From: Takashimella koratensis
Lineage: Eukaryota > Basidiomycota > Tremellomycetes > Trichosporonales > Tetragoniomycetaceae
Length of the DNA stretch: 64,000 nt
NCBI GenBank assembly: GCA_003116875.1
Contig: BCKT01000007.1
Location: forward strand, 1,204,820-1,268,819
Direction of reading: 5' to 3'
In this document: piece after piece, positions 23,799 to 34,940 of the stretch
Position numbering within the stretch: the first letter of the stretch is position 1
How the letters are laid out: each line of letters begins with the position of its first letter
The notes under the pieces: generated by a model
The model's database searches: none
What the model saw: the letters and a program-made list of their open reading frames with translations, nothing else
Told to the model about the DNA's origin: nothing
Made by a program: the position numbers and the translations under genes

Positions 23799-24626
23799 AT
23801 GGAGGACGAGACCAAATTTCCTGGTGTCGCACAGAACCGCAACATTCCGGCTTTGACTGGCGGCGAGCTCGACACGCTGAAGAAGGCGCTTTCGAAGATG
23901 GACCCCAGCGAAGGTTTTCAAACGATGAAAAACCTTTCCAAGTTGATCCCGCCTACGGTCGACTTTTCTACGGAGACTTGGAAATCCAACGCGGTACGCT
24001 ACCTCGCTTCTCTAGCGGCTCCGGGATTTGACGACAGGACTGACACTGCCCTCGTGGGGCTTACTACGCTCGCCCACATCGGCGCCTGCCTTCCGCCTGT
24101 GCTGGCGGTGTTGTTCCCCGACGACACTCATGCGACAATTGAGAATTGGAGCGAATGGGAGATTGTCGACAGTCAGACGAGTGTCGTCGACAAGCATGTC
24201 AAAGTGTTGTCGGACATGTTACTCGCGATCCAACAGTGTCCTCTTACCGATTCTGCTTCCGACGATGAGAGTGACGACGGGATTTCGGACGTCGTTGGTT
24301 TTTTTCTTCAGGCACACATCAACAGTCGCTTCAAACAACAAGTTCAAATTCAGACCTTCGACGACGCCGGCATGCTGAAATCCGCAATCGACCAGTTCAC
24401 TGACGTCTACTCCAGAGCGCTTGTTTTGTGCTCTGAGTATCCTGACAACCACTCCTTTCGTTCGTTCGTCGCCAAAGGTCAACAGGATTTCCAAGAAATG
24501 TGTCAACTCATGCCAGAATGCGAGCCCATTGACAGGGGCAACATCGAAAACTTCGACAACATGTCATCTTGCTTCACAAAGCTTCGCGACCTTTTTGGTA
24601 CATCCGACGCGACCACCGATCAGTGA
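23799..24626 (+). CDS. Orphan gene B of the tandem family
   Basis: A single exon encodes 275 residues opening MEDETKFPGVAQNRNI. The frame is open further upstream, but that part is the microsatellite leader, so the ATG after the leader was chosen. No known domain was recognised. The protein is soluble and helical, with an acidic patch (DSASDDESDDG). Regions pair with gene C in order: VLSDMLLAIQQCP with LETFFWLAEDCP, AHINSRFKQQVQIQTFDD with AYIDSNVKSAIQSYEARK, and DVYSRALVLCSEYPDNHSF with FEIISKLLAICSWEDPNF. It has no intron in a neighbourhood where conserved genes carry many. Confidence 0.7.
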   Translation: MEDETKFPGVAQNRNIPALTGGELDTLKKALSKMDPSEGFQTMKNLSKLIPPTVDFSTETWKSNAVRYLASLAAPGFDDRTDTALVGLTTLAHIGACLPPVLAVLFPDDTHATIENWSEWEIVDSQTSVVDKHVKVLSDMLLAIQQCPLTDSASDDESDDGISDVVGFFLQAHINSRFKQQVQIQTFDDAGMLKSAIDQFTDVYSRALVLCSEYPDNHSFRSFVAKGQQDFQEMCQLMPECEPIDRGNIENFDNMSSCFTKLRDLFGTSDATTDQ

Positions 24627-25272
24627 TGACTGCGGTTCAAGGTGAACGTGTTATCGGTTCGTTTTTTTCGGCGTGCAACACACGAGGCGGAGATGAAGGA
24701 TCAACTCGAGGGGAAGATGGGAGGTTGCGGTAGTGGAGTTGTAGGGGGGGGGGGTACCTTACGTACAAGGATTTGAAACTTTGGTCAGAGTCATGCATTG
24801 CCTTTTTCGACGGACAGCACACATGGACGCACCAACCGCGAGGTATTGGGACGGTTTTTTGGTGCTTTGTCCGTGAATGGCGTCCTCCCCACTATCTATC
24901 CAATTGTTTCCCTTCAACCCCTCCTCCTTTCAACACTCTTTTGTGCATAAATGTTGAAGTCACATGGTTGGTCTCGAAATAATGTCCAGTCCTCGAGTTT
25001 GGCCATCTGCCATCATTGGGGCAGGCAGCCCTTTCAGTTGGGGCTGACAGCCCTTTCAAACGACATTCCATTTTGACTGTATTGATGTTTGAGAGTTGAA
25101 ATGTTTGCAAAGCCCACCCCCAACCTGCGTGCACTTTCGTTCAAGTCTGGCGGTTGCCCAGCACCAGATCTTAAGATATACACATCTCCTCCTATATCAA
25201 TCAACTGCACAGCTTGCCACCCTTGGTCTAGATAACGTCAACCATAACATACCATTTCAACAACGTCTAACC
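24627..25272. other. Intergenic region between orphan genes B and C
   Basis: It contains an 11-base G run at about 24744-24754 and two CAGCCCTTTCA copies near 25026-25060. No gene was seen. I could not find a third copy of the duplicated flank here. Confidence 0.55.
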
Positions 25273-26049
25273 ATGTTTGGAGACCTTGAAAGCGACGGAC
25301 CGCTCACCACCATGTTTGGGGACACCGAAAGCGACGGATTGCCCACCGTCGCTGGGAAAGCCATTCAAGAGCTTCATGACCGCTTGCTGAGCCTCACTCG
25401 GAAACAGGCCATTGAGGGTATCTGGTCTCATTCAGCAGCTGCAATCGCTCGGCTGGAAACCGAGCCAACCGAGCCAATCGTAGCCCACCCACCTGATGTG
25501 ACCGAGACTGTTCTCGCACACATTTTCAAGAAGTATCCCGAATCTAAAGAGATGATCAAGAAAATCGATTCGGACGATGCCGATGTGCTTAGCTCACAGC
25601 TTGAGACCTTTTTTTGGCTGGCTGAAGATTGCCCCAAGAAATGGCAAGGATTCGACAACACTTCGTTCGATTCTTATACCGCCTATATTGACTCAAACGT
25701 GAAGAGCGCTATCCAGTCATATGAGGCTAGAAAGATGTTCAACACCTCTGCTTCCTCTAAGGAGCCCTCGGATCTTACTCGGGCTGCTTTGGACAAGGAA
25801 TTTGAGATTATTAGCAAACTCCTTGCGATATGTTCTTGGGAAGACCCTAATTTCGACAACTTTATTCAAGGCTCACTGACTGAGTTGAAAGAAGAAATTT
25901 CGACCATAAACGAAGCGATGGAACGCTATCCTAACTCGGACATTGGGACATTGGCGAGGACATATCGTGACCACGTTAGCAAGGCGCACGAGCTCTTTGC
26001 TAGCTACGCCAAAAGTAATAACTACGTTGGCAAGTCAGAGAATGAATGA
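25273..26049 (+). CDS. Orphan gene C of the tandem family
   Basis: A single exon encodes 258 residues. The N-terminus carries a duplicated decapeptide-like unit, MFGDLESDG then MFGDTESDG. The rest is helical and soluble, homologous in layout to gene B (LETFFWLAEDCP, YIDSNVKSAIQSYEA, FEIISKLLAICSWEDPNFDN) and ending in HVSKAHELFASYAKSNN. No signal peptide, membrane segment or catalytic motif can be seen, and I do not recognise the family. It converges on COG4 with 85 bp between stops. Confidence 0.7.
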   Translation: MFGDLESDGPLTTMFGDTESDGLPTVAGKAIQELHDRLLSLTRKQAIEGIWSHSAAAIARLETEPTEPIVAHPPDVTETVLAHIFKKYPESKEMIKKIDSDDADVLSSQLETFFWLAEDCPKKWQGFDNTSFDSYTAYIDSNVKSAIQSYEARKMFNTSASSKEPSDLTRAALDKEFEIISKLLAICSWEDPNFDNFIQGSLTELKEEISTINEAMERYPNSDIGTLARTYRDHVSKAHELFASYAKSNNYVGKSENE

Positions 26050-26134
26050 CGTGTTTGGTCTGTTTCATGATGGCTATGCCTTATCGCATCCACATGCATG
26101 TTTTCTGTCTGCCAACATGGCACTATGGACCCAA

Positions 26135-29100
26135 CTACTGCCTCTGCCCCACGAGCGCATTATACTCGCCCTTGCTCAATCTCCACGGGATCCCCGAGTT
26201 GGAGTAAAACTCCTCCGGGTCTTCCTCCTATTGTCTCGTCAGCACTCACCCACCAAGGAGCCATGCAATCAGTGATATCTAACTCACCGCATCCATATTG
26301 AGCACCGTTGCGATCTGTTGCAACCTCGTAAACTTCTCACGAGCGCCACCGTACGATGTTTGGCCAGAGAGGAAATTTGCGATACCCCTCACGTCGCGCT
26401 CGTACCGGATCGCACCGAGCTGGTACCCACGTGTCAGCGACTGGGACGAGTTTCTGGTGGAGGCGGTTGAGTACTTACCTCGGTGAAACGCATGCCCATG
26501 ACCATCTTCTCCCACGGCCGAACAAGAGTCTCGACGGTGAGATTGAAGAAAGTTTGGTAGTTGTGATCGGTGAAGGCGTCCTGGATTCAACAAAAGAGAT
26601 CAGCTTGCCTGCCATGACATCTGCTGGATTCGATGCTCCTCTCAGCAGACCCACCTTGTAGCCATCCACCAAACCCTCCCACGTTCGAACGAATCGCTTC
26701 CGGACCAGATCTTGTTCCTCGGCATCGGCAAAGGCATCCTCGTCCAAGAGGTACGAAATGTCCTTGTAACAGTCATCGAGCATGGGTCGGAGTCGTGGTC
26801 GAGTAAGTTGGTTGAACAATTGTTCCAAGCCGGTCTAAAATGATCCTGGTTAGCTTGTAACAAATGATGAGGACGCAGACTCACTCTGCAGGAAGAACGG
26901 AAGCGACTTGACAAGTCACTCAGCATGTCAATCTCCTCCTTGACCGCGTTCAGATCCGTGTCGAGGTACACCTGAGGCAATGACTGCCATGTCTCATCCA
27001 CCAGCCTATCCACGTAATCCGCCGACACGTCTAGATCATTGAGATAGATCTGACAGGAGATATCAGCTGACGTTCGATGAACAACCGGATAGCTGGTAAA
27101 CTCACAATGAAAGTCTCCTTCTGATCCTTTTCTCTCCTTTCTCTATCTGCCCGATCATGTCCACCTCCACCTGCGGCACTATACACTGAATCCATCTTCT
27201 TCTTGATCACATTCATATAATCGTCTTCAACCACGCGGGAGATCTTCTCTCTCATTGAGCGGAGGGTGGAGACTGATCCCGAGTTGAGGACGCGGCGAAT
27301 AACGAGTTTGAGTAGGTAGAAAGTATCGTCGAGGATTGAGGAGAGGTGAGGCTTGGAGCTTGTCTCGGGTGAGTCGAGACGGTGAGCCTGATAGAATTGT
27401 TAGGTTGCGCGAGAACGGTTGCCAAAGCTTACCTTCTCCACGCTGGAACGGAGGAACCAGAGTTCAAGAGGCTCGTAGTATACCCTGAGCAGATTCTCGA
27501 TGGCCCTTTGGCTATCCGACTGCTGTACGACTTCCACGACTGATTCCTCGTCGACCTTTTCTTCCGCCTCGGTGTCGTCCTTGACCTCGGTACTGGCTGC
27601 AGCTTCGTCCTACAGCAACAGTTAGCTTCAATCCTGTGAAATCGCCCTCTGCTTCTGGTCCACTCACCACCAGTCGACCAGAAACGAAGCGTCGAAACAG
27701 CGCCCACCTCCCTCCAAGCGCCACGAGCTCTCCCAACACTCTATCCACGTCTCTCGGGTCCGGTCCTGTCTCTTCCTCAGGTACAGGTGTGGCCGTCTGC
27801 GTCGCGTAGCTGGTGGTCCCGCTGGCTCCTGGACGCTTGACTGAAGGCGCGTACTGTTGCAGCGCAGAGAGCGGATTGGGAAGGGCTGCGGCGGATGTGT
27901 TGGCCAGAGAGGAGAGGGAGAGGCCAGTCGCGCCCTGGTTAAGCAACGATGGGAAGAGTGGGGGTAGGAGTGATGGTGTAGACAGTAGAGTGAAGCGAGA
28001 CTGCTTTGTGTCTGATATCTGCGAGGATCAGTCAAACACCTTGACGAATCTCAACATGCAGCACCTACTAAGCGGCCAACACGACGTTCCTCTTCCCAGC
28101 CTTCGACGAGGTTACGCACAACCCTATCACTCTCACCGACCAACCTCCCCACAACCGTCTTCATCCTTCCTGTCCCATAGTACTTGTCCACCACAGGCTG
28201 GTGGTTATCGATAATATGCGCGATCGACTCGAGGAGGGAAGTCAGTGACGCGAGGTAGTAAAGCGGAGACGACGCTAATTTCTTGTCAGCTACTATCTCA
28301 CACAATCCGTTTGGGGCAGCTCACGTTTGCCTGAGGGTGCACTGCGGGCCTTGACGAGCCCCACGACAAAGTCGCCATAAGCCTCGAGACCCTCTTTCTC
28401 GGCTTCGATAGTTGGCCAGAGTCGAAAGTACCTGCTGACTTCTTGCTGATCTTTCCGTGCAGCCGCGGCGTCGAATTCAGTTCGGAAAGTCTGCAGAAGA
28501 GAATCTCGCATCTCCTCGAGTTCTTGCGGCGGGGGCAATGGGGGTTGTGGAGTCGGCTGTGGATTACACGTCAGCTACATCGCCCATGAGTGATTCTAGC
28601 TGCAGAGTCACCACTCACCACGACGACACCAGCAAAGCCACCATTGAGGACCTCTTTCCGGACCGACATTGCTCTCCTGCACGCTCTCGATGCTGCTTCC
28701 CAGTCCTTCTTCTCAATCGACGACGACAGCGTCTGCAGCGCGTTCTTTTCATCCCAAATTCAGCCCAATCTCTTCCATCTAACCACCCAAGCCAGCCTTG
28801 ACCCACCTTGAGCTCGAGAACCTCCGTGACCACATCTGTCGCGTCTCGCACCCTACTAATCTCGTCGTCCAACTTTCTCACTTTCCCACCGACATGTTCA
28901 CTAGTCTCCCATACTCTCCTTACCCTCTCTACCAATCCTTCTTCTTCCTCTGCATACACTGCTTCATCTGTATGCTGCAGCCCTAAACCCCTTGAGGAGA
29001 CCGTCCCCACTCCCATCCCATTCGCGCCGTATACTGCGCTCCCGCCTGCTGTCCCGTCGACCTCAGAGACGAGCCGCTCGACTTCTCCCCCGAGGTCGCG

Positions 29101-29349
29101 GAGATGTCCGAGTGCACCGTCAATTTGTGCGCGGTCAGAGATGAGCGCGTTGAGAGCGAGAGTAAGATCGGCTTCGCGCCGAGTGAGGAGAGCAAGTTGA
29201 GCCGCGATCTGGTCGGGGTGGGTGATCTTCCGCGGGTTGAGCATAGTAGGTGTGGGTGAAAGGGAAGGAGAAGGAGGGGAGGAGGTGTCGATAGGTAGAG
29301 GGGAGAGGGAGGCGGGGCATGGAGCCGATGGCCCCGCGACTGCTGCCAT
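26135..29349 (-). CDS. COG4: Conserved oligomeric Golgi complex subunit 4
   Basis: Twelve exons (29349-28807, 28744-28619, 28556-28325, 28274-28069, 28018-27668, 27609-27433, 27387-27106, 27049-26885, 26834-26655, 26580-26479, 26419-26288, 26227-26135) encode 862 residues. COG4 is a lobe-A subunit of the COG tether, needed for retrograde vesicle fusion at the Golgi, and it binds syntaxin and Sly1. Family marks are a coiled N-terminus (LLTRREADLTLALNALISDR), SPLYYLASLTSLLESIAHII followed by PVVDKYYGTGRM, an AIENLLRVYYEPLELWFLR segment, and a C-terminal AIRYERDVRGIANFLSG. The usual COG4 end is present and the length is normal. An alternative ATG at TMLNPRKITHP, 35 codons in, is possible; the first ATG is kept because the frame is open and Pro/Ser-rich leaders are common here. 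Confidence 0.93.
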
Positions 29350-29663
29350 GGTTGTTGAGAGCTGCTCCGAGGTCGAGGATGTTGCGGTAGAGGTTGTGCT
29401 GGTGACGAGGTGGACCAGGTCCAGCTGATGGACGTGACCGGCGATTGTTTATTCGGCCCACCGCGATAAATCCCCCCGGCCCACGTCCGAGACAACACTG
29501 CACTGCTGCATCCCTAGAGCAGACAACTGCACATACAAAGTACAACACTGCCCGCGCCGACAGCTCATGACAACAAGAAACTGATCACTCAGATGACTTT
29601 TCGTCCCAGCTACTACTATCCTGATTTCCCATCAGGGCATCTACTTCCTTGGGTCGAAGATCC
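29350..29663. promoter_or_regulatory. Promoter of COG4
   Basis: 314 bp between the COG4 start and the stop of the next minus-strand gene. No TATA box or repeat was seen. Confidence 0.4.
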
Positions 29664-31220
29664 TTATCCATACAGCGCCTCGTAGATGAGCGTCGTCACC
29701 TCGTCCAGCGCCGTATCCGAAATCTCCTCCCAGTCCTCAATGTCGATGTCCATATCGATATCGGCGGTTCCCTCCTCGTTGTTGTGCTCGGGACGTTGAT
29801 TTTCGCCTTGAGTCGAGATCACCTCCGTTGTTTCCGGGCGAACGTCGTCTTCGCGCTTGACGACGTCGAGCTTCATCGTAGGCGTTGAAATCCTTCCGTC
29901 CTTGCTACTCCCGGCCACTGGATAGGATTGCTCCTCAGCCCAGCTATCCCGATGAACCGACTCGTCACCTCGTGTTTGGCGTCCACGCTTCCCTCGACCT
30001 TGCGCCTGAGAGCTTGATGCGCGTTTCTTCCGAGATCGCCCCCTCTGGGGCTCTGAATCGTTCTCGAGAGTCGATTGGTCTTGACCGCGCTGGGCCGGGT
30101 TTGCGGGAGATGATTTCAAGGCGTCAACGGTAGGTCTAGGGTTCCACAATCGTCGCACCGGCCTGTAGGGTGTGGCCCAGAGTCTTCGCCTCATGAACTC
30201 GGCCGATATTCTCTCATAGGTTGAGCCATTAAGAGGGCATCTATCGAGAAAAACCATAAACCACTCGTCGAGATCCAACCGGCGTAGAGAGAGTTCCTCG
30301 TCATCCTAAGAAAGCCGGAATCAGCAAACGTACATTGCGATCAGCTTCGCCCACTTACCACAGGATCCAAATCGCTGAACTCTGGAGGAGGACAAGTGCC
30401 GTCGAAGATCTCATGGTAGATATCGACGAAACTTTTAGCACTAACACGACGTCAACAAAGAAAGCAGGGCCCTTGACGCTCCCAAACGCCTTACTCACAC
30501 ATATGGCCCTTCCCAGGTCGACTCGAACTGCAAATAGGGGAGACATACGTTAAGCTCATCAATGCATGTGTCCAATTTGGCGAGAGCGATCTCAGTACTC
30601 CAGTCGGATGCGGGCAGCTTAGAAAAGCTGAACTGCGACTTCAAGAGAGGTCAGCCCAAATACGAGGCTGTTCAACATGCTTCACTCACCACGCGACTCA
30701 TTAAACCGAGCAGGAACCTTGGGACACCATCGTCAGGACCCCGAAATAGGAAGGTCGTCTCCACTCGCTGGAACCACTTTGGTCCGGCCAAGTACTTCTC
30801 CCAAAACTTGGTCGCCGGTGGGTATCGGGGGCCGATGTGGATGGGCTTCGGAACGAATTTCTTTGTGAGGAGGGATTGCCGAAGTTTATGGACAATGGAG
30901 AATGGGTGGCACGGAGGTAGGTAGCTGGGTGGTGGGTTTGGAGAAGTGAGGTGCGCGCTGGCTGGTTGAGGAGACGAGAGTTGCTCATGCGTTGGGCGAT
31001 TGAGTGGGAGAGTTGTCGAGGGCGTGTGGGTGGGTTCCGGAGACTCGATTTGGATGTAGGATGGTGTGAAGGACGCGAAACGCTCTGGGACCAGTCGGGG
31101 GATTGAGGACTGGGTTTGGGCGGGATTCGGAGACGTAAGCTGCCTGTGAGCCGGTCGGGGAGACGAGGGTGGTATAGTGTCCCGAGGACAGTGTGCTTCT
31201 TCTTGATCTAGGATTCGCAT
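29664..31220 (-). CDS. Unrecognised protein with SP-repeat N-terminus and basic/acidic tail
   Basis: Four exons (31220-30690, 30638-30499, 30431-30359, 30305-29664) encode 461 residues; I do not recognise the family. The N-terminal 110 residues hold five loose copies of an [ST]SP-x-P unit (SSPRPAHRQL, TSPNPAQTQS, ESPEPTHTPS, SSPQPASAHL, TSPNPPPSYL) that look like proline-directed kinase sites. A globular middle follows (FWEKYLAGPKWFQRVETTFL, LDTCIDELNVCLPYLQFEST, LDLDEWFMVFLDRCPLN). The tail mixes a basic cluster that could be a nuclear signal (RGRSRKKRASS, GRGKRGRQTRG) with an acidic end. GA and GT microsatellites lie just upstream of the start. A nuclear, cell-cycle-regulated role is only an inference. 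Confidence 0.7.
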
Positions 31221-31249
31221 GGTGGCGGTGGAGTCTCGAGGGTAAAAAG

Positions 31250-31253
<4 letters not shown>

Positions 31254-31300
<47 letters not shown>
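31254..31300. repeat. (GA)n microsatellite, about 23 units
   Basis: A pure GA run 34 bp upstream of the ATG of the minus-strand gene ending at 29664, so on the coding strand it is a TC tract in the leader. Confidence 0.95.
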
Positions 31301-31307
<7 letters not shown>

Positions 31308-31482
31308 GGGTGAGAGGACGGGGCCGAGAGGACAGAGGACGAGGAGGGACGACAGGGAGGATGAGGTGGGGATGGGAAGAGAGGGAGATGGGGTGGAGAG
31401 GAAGGGAGGCAGAGGGGAAGACACAAGGCGAAGAGTGGGTGGAGTCAAAATGAAAGAGAGGAAACAAGATGGAACAAGGAAG

Positions 31483-31483
<1 letters not shown>

Positions 31484-31523
<40 letters not shown>
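31484..31523. repeat. (GT)n microsatellite, about 20 units
   Basis: A pure GT run in the intergenic region between the SP-repeat gene and the secreted-protein array. It is the second long dinucleotide repeat within 250 bp. Confidence 0.95.
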
Positions 31524-31525
<2 letters not shown>

Positions 31526-31794
31526 GGTCGATCGGCTGGTCGATCGATTGATTGCCATTCGTTCTTTGCTCGTCAAGGGACACTATCTAACTTGATCGGA
31601 ACCAGCCCAACCCCCTCTATCCTCACTGCCTCTATCGACATCGGCAGTGACAAGAGAGCAATGTACAGCTTGCATACGAATGTCCATTTCATAATCACCC
31701 CCGCTAAACCGCTTTTGCCACCCAAAATCCCGATAGTATAAGGTTCGTCCAACCTACCCAAAGTTCAACCTTCACTGACTCCTTACTGATGAAC

Positions 31795-32914
31795 CTATCC
31801 CGTCGCAGGCTTGAACACCGCCTCCACTTTGTCTGCCAAACTAGGAACATAGGGATCGACTAGTTCTCCAAGCTGTAGGAATCCATCGACGATCTCGAGC
31901 CACAGCTCGACCAGCATTTTCTCCTGCAGACCGAGTTGTATTAGCCGGTGGGTGGCGGAAAGTTTACAAGAGTGGTGGTGTGGTGGCAAAAAGGGGGCCG
32001 AGACTCACGTTACGAAGGTGGCGACCGAGTTGAACCACGTCTTGAGCAGCCTTGGTAGCTTCCGCAATGCTGGACAACGGTAAGTGACAAGGAAGAGTAT
32101 AGATAAGACAGTGTGGTGGTAGAAGAATCGCTCACATTTGCTGTGCGCTGTCGTTCTGACGAGTGACCTTGTCGCGCCTAGCTTTGGTGGAAAGGGAAGC
32201 CGAAGCAGCACTCGAGGAAGCAGCCGAGGAAGAAGGGACGTGGAAAAAGGTTGAAAGTTGAGAGGTAGGAGGCTTGGATGTGGGGGCGGCCTTTGACGAT
32301 TGAGCCGACTGCGACGAGGGTCCTTGGGAACGAAGTGCGGCGGAGGAGGACGATTTAGCTGGGGTCAAAAGGGAACTGGAAGTACCGGGGGAATGAGTAC
32401 TAGCGGAGCTCGACGAAGCGCTCAAAGCGAATGACGATTGGGCGGTGCTCCCAGACGACGAGTTGGGAATGCTTGAAGACTCGGCGCCCGGGACGACCAT
32501 GGCAGCTGGTGCTTCAGATTCACCGGACGATTCCTCCGCGAGTGAGCCGAGGACGATGATCGGATCGATCTGGAGGATCGTCGCTTGGGTAGTGATGAAT
32601 TGAACGATATCGTCGAGGCCCTCGACGGTCGGGCGCCGAATTGAGTGCTGCTGCGGTGGGGGTCAGTACAGAGCCCTCGTCCTCACCAGTAGCATGTGGA
32701 TTAGGAGGGGAAAGGGAAGGGAAGAGGGAAACAATGCGGGGTGGAGGAGACTTACGACGGCACTGTCGATGGAAGAAAAGAGCGTAAAGGCGTTTTGACG
32801 CGCGACGAGTGAGTGAGGAGGTGGGTTGAAGAGGCGGTCGAAGGGGTGAGCGAGGACGGTATGGAAGAGGGAAAGGGAAGTCAGGAGGAGTGGGGTGAAG
32901 GTGAGTGATACCAT
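31795..32914 (-). CDS. Secreted two-domain protein, array member 1 (long Ser-rich linker)
   Basis: Four exons (32914-32756, 32650-32136, 32069-32009, 31923-31795) encode 287 residues. A signal peptide (LLLTSLSLFHTVLA) precedes a short pro-region ending VARQ. The N-domain contains RPTVEGLDDIVQFITTQATI, then comes a Ser/Ala/Thr/Pro-rich linker of about 110 residues likely to be O-mannosylated. The C-domain has IIAEATKAAQDVVQLGRHL and LWLEIVDGFLQLGELVDPY. Intron phases are 0, 2, 0, and exon 3 is 61 nt, exactly as in the next members. I cannot assign a Pfam family with confidence; HsbA-type surface-binding proteins have a comparable helical character but one domain. Confidence 0.75.
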
Positions 32915-33379
32915 GTTATGCGAGGAAAGAGGTGGAGTAGTGAGAGGGGAACGGTGGGAAGTGGTGAAAGACGCAGGTTGAGGGATGAGGACGTTGACGA
33001 GGACGTAAAGGGCGGGCGGGTCAGTGTTGTTTATCCCCAAACCTGACGTGGTGGGTCTGGCCACGTCTCTTGCCGAGGACTCGCCTCATGTTGCCCAAAG
33101 GACACCCTGTTTCAGGATACGTCACGGTCGATCACGATTGATTGATGAGGGTGATGAGGAATGACCGAACAGGGTCCGATAATGACTGATCGCTGCGTGA
33201 TTGATCGACCGATGGAGGCGTGGGTAGTGGGCAAAGGCCTGGCTCCGCGCGTCCCAAGGGGTGGATAGAATTGGACCCGCTGCCATGTTACATAGGGTAC
33301 TGTATGAGAGCTCTGACTTGTGTATCTACAAACTACTCACCTCGAACTCAACCTCGGCCCAATGAAGACCAATATGAAC
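32915..33379. other. Intergenic spacer in the secreted array
   Basis: Promoter of array member 1. Nothing specific was recognised. Confidence 0.4.
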
Positions 33380-34405
33380 TCAATCTCCCACCTCGTCTTC
33401 CTCTCCCTGCTCTCCAATCAAGCCCTTGGAGGGTGCTCGACAACGTCGATCCCATACTTCACTTACTCGTTGACCGCATAAAAAATGAAAGGGGATATAA
33501 GGATCCAGCTGAGCCGCAAGCTGGACGTAGGCGTCCTCGATCTGTTCGAAGATGTCCCTCAACGGGCCATACTGCGGTCATCATCAGCTGAAACGAAAAG
33601 CTTTCGACTCATCAGCTTACAGTCGGGAGGTTGTAGCCTAGCTGAGTAAGGTCTATAGCCGCGTGAACAGCTTGGACAACACTGTCATGCTGAGACGGCG
33701 GTCAGCTTTTCTCAAAGTCTCATCTCATTCTCAAATGTTGCCTACATGGGATTGAACTCTTCCTGGCGAATATGAACGGAACGCGGGGCAAGATGAGCAG
33801 ATGAAGAGGGCGCGTCGGACTTGACCGAAAGTGCGACGTTGGAGTGCGATGAGGAGCTTGACACGAGGTCCTTGTTCGAGCTGGAGTGGGTCGGGGACGG
33901 CCCAGACGACCCCAGTGCCTTGACCGTTGTCGCTACCTTGGACGAAGGAATGGCTGGTTTGAATGACGCCGTCGTAATCGCTGAAGAGGACGCAACCATA
34001 ACAACCGGCTTCACACCGGCTAGATCGAATGAATCGCCACTGTCGATTCCGATATCGCCGACAACGAGGTGCGGGTTAATGTTCTTCAAGTTGATCTGGT
34101 ACGAGATATAGTCGAGCAAGGCGAACATGGACTCGACGGTCGGGTCGGCGGTGGTACTGAGCTGTGCGGTTGTGGTGGTGGTAGCGGTTGTGGTGTATTA
34201 GTAGTGGAAGCTGGGGTACCAGGTGGTGGTGCTCAAGGTGAGGTGAGAGGTGGGTGAAGCGACTTACGATAGCGTCATGGACGTCTTGGTACAGGATAGA
34301 GGGGTCTTGACGTTTCCCGAGGGTCAAGTCTGTCGGACGGGCGAGGTTGGAAGGGAAGAAAGATACGCCAGCCGCGAGAGTCGCGACCAGGATGAAGGCG
34401 CGCAT
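33380..34405 (-). CDS. Secreted two-domain protein, array member 2
   Basis: Four exons (34405-34268, 34161-33746, 33681-33621, 33571-33380) encode 268 residues. Signal peptide, then a pro-region ending LGKRQ, a dibasic Kex2-type site. N-domain: ILYQDVHDAI joined to ADPTVESMFALLDYISYQIN. The linker is rich in Ser. C-domain: AVHAAIDLTQLGYNLPT and QIEDAYVQLAAQLDPYIP. Past DPYIP the sequence departs from its paralogs and runs about 33 residues to a stop at 33380. A GTAAGT inside this stretch suggests either an unrecognised last intron or a mutated C-terminus. Confidence 0.68.
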
Positions 34406-34940
34406 GATGAGACGTCTGAAGGGGTGAGTGGGGTGTGCAGGGATGTGGTGGGGTATGGTCAGCTGGATGGAGAACCGAAGAGTTCAGTTATGGTTTTGCC
34501 AAGATGGGCAAAGAGCTCGTCGGCAAAAGGAAGGTGGGGACAGGTGATAGGTGTGAAAGTCGTTCCACAGTGACGGCTGTAGGCGGCGGAAGACATTGAT
34601 CAGATGCGGGAACGAGATCTGATGCGGAGGGGAGATCTGAGAGAAGATAGGAAGCAAGAAGCATCAGCGTATTGAAGGGAGTGTGGCAGGTTCAATGATG
34701 GGAGAAAAAAAATTCGCCACAAACAGCGACGTCAACCTGCAGCGTGCATGCGAATAGGTCTTTCCTGCTCAGACTTGAGGCATAGAGTAAACCTGGAACT
34801 GCATAGGAGGAGAGATTAGGCTACGAAACCAATGTCCATTAAGGTGTATATACACTTCGACTGCCGATCTGACCAATAACCCCAGCGTCCAGGGCACCTC
34901 CAACCTCGCCGTCTTGACTTGACCGCCCTCAACCCCTTGG
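34406..34940. other. Intergenic spacer in the secreted array
   Basis: Promoter of array member 2. A 7-base A run lies near 34707. No gene was seen. Confidence 0.4.

Larger units (their letters stand above)
31221..31794. other. Intergenic region with two microsatellites
   Basis: Promoter of the minus-strand SP-repeat gene plus the 3' flank of the first secreted-array gene. It contains (GA)n at 31254-31300 and (GT)n at 31484-31523. Confidence 0.7.

Noticed and set aside
30528..30548. A 21-nt intron (GTATGT...TTGCAG) in the SP-repeat gene
   Set aside because: Too short to splice, and reading through keeps the frame and gives plausible protein.
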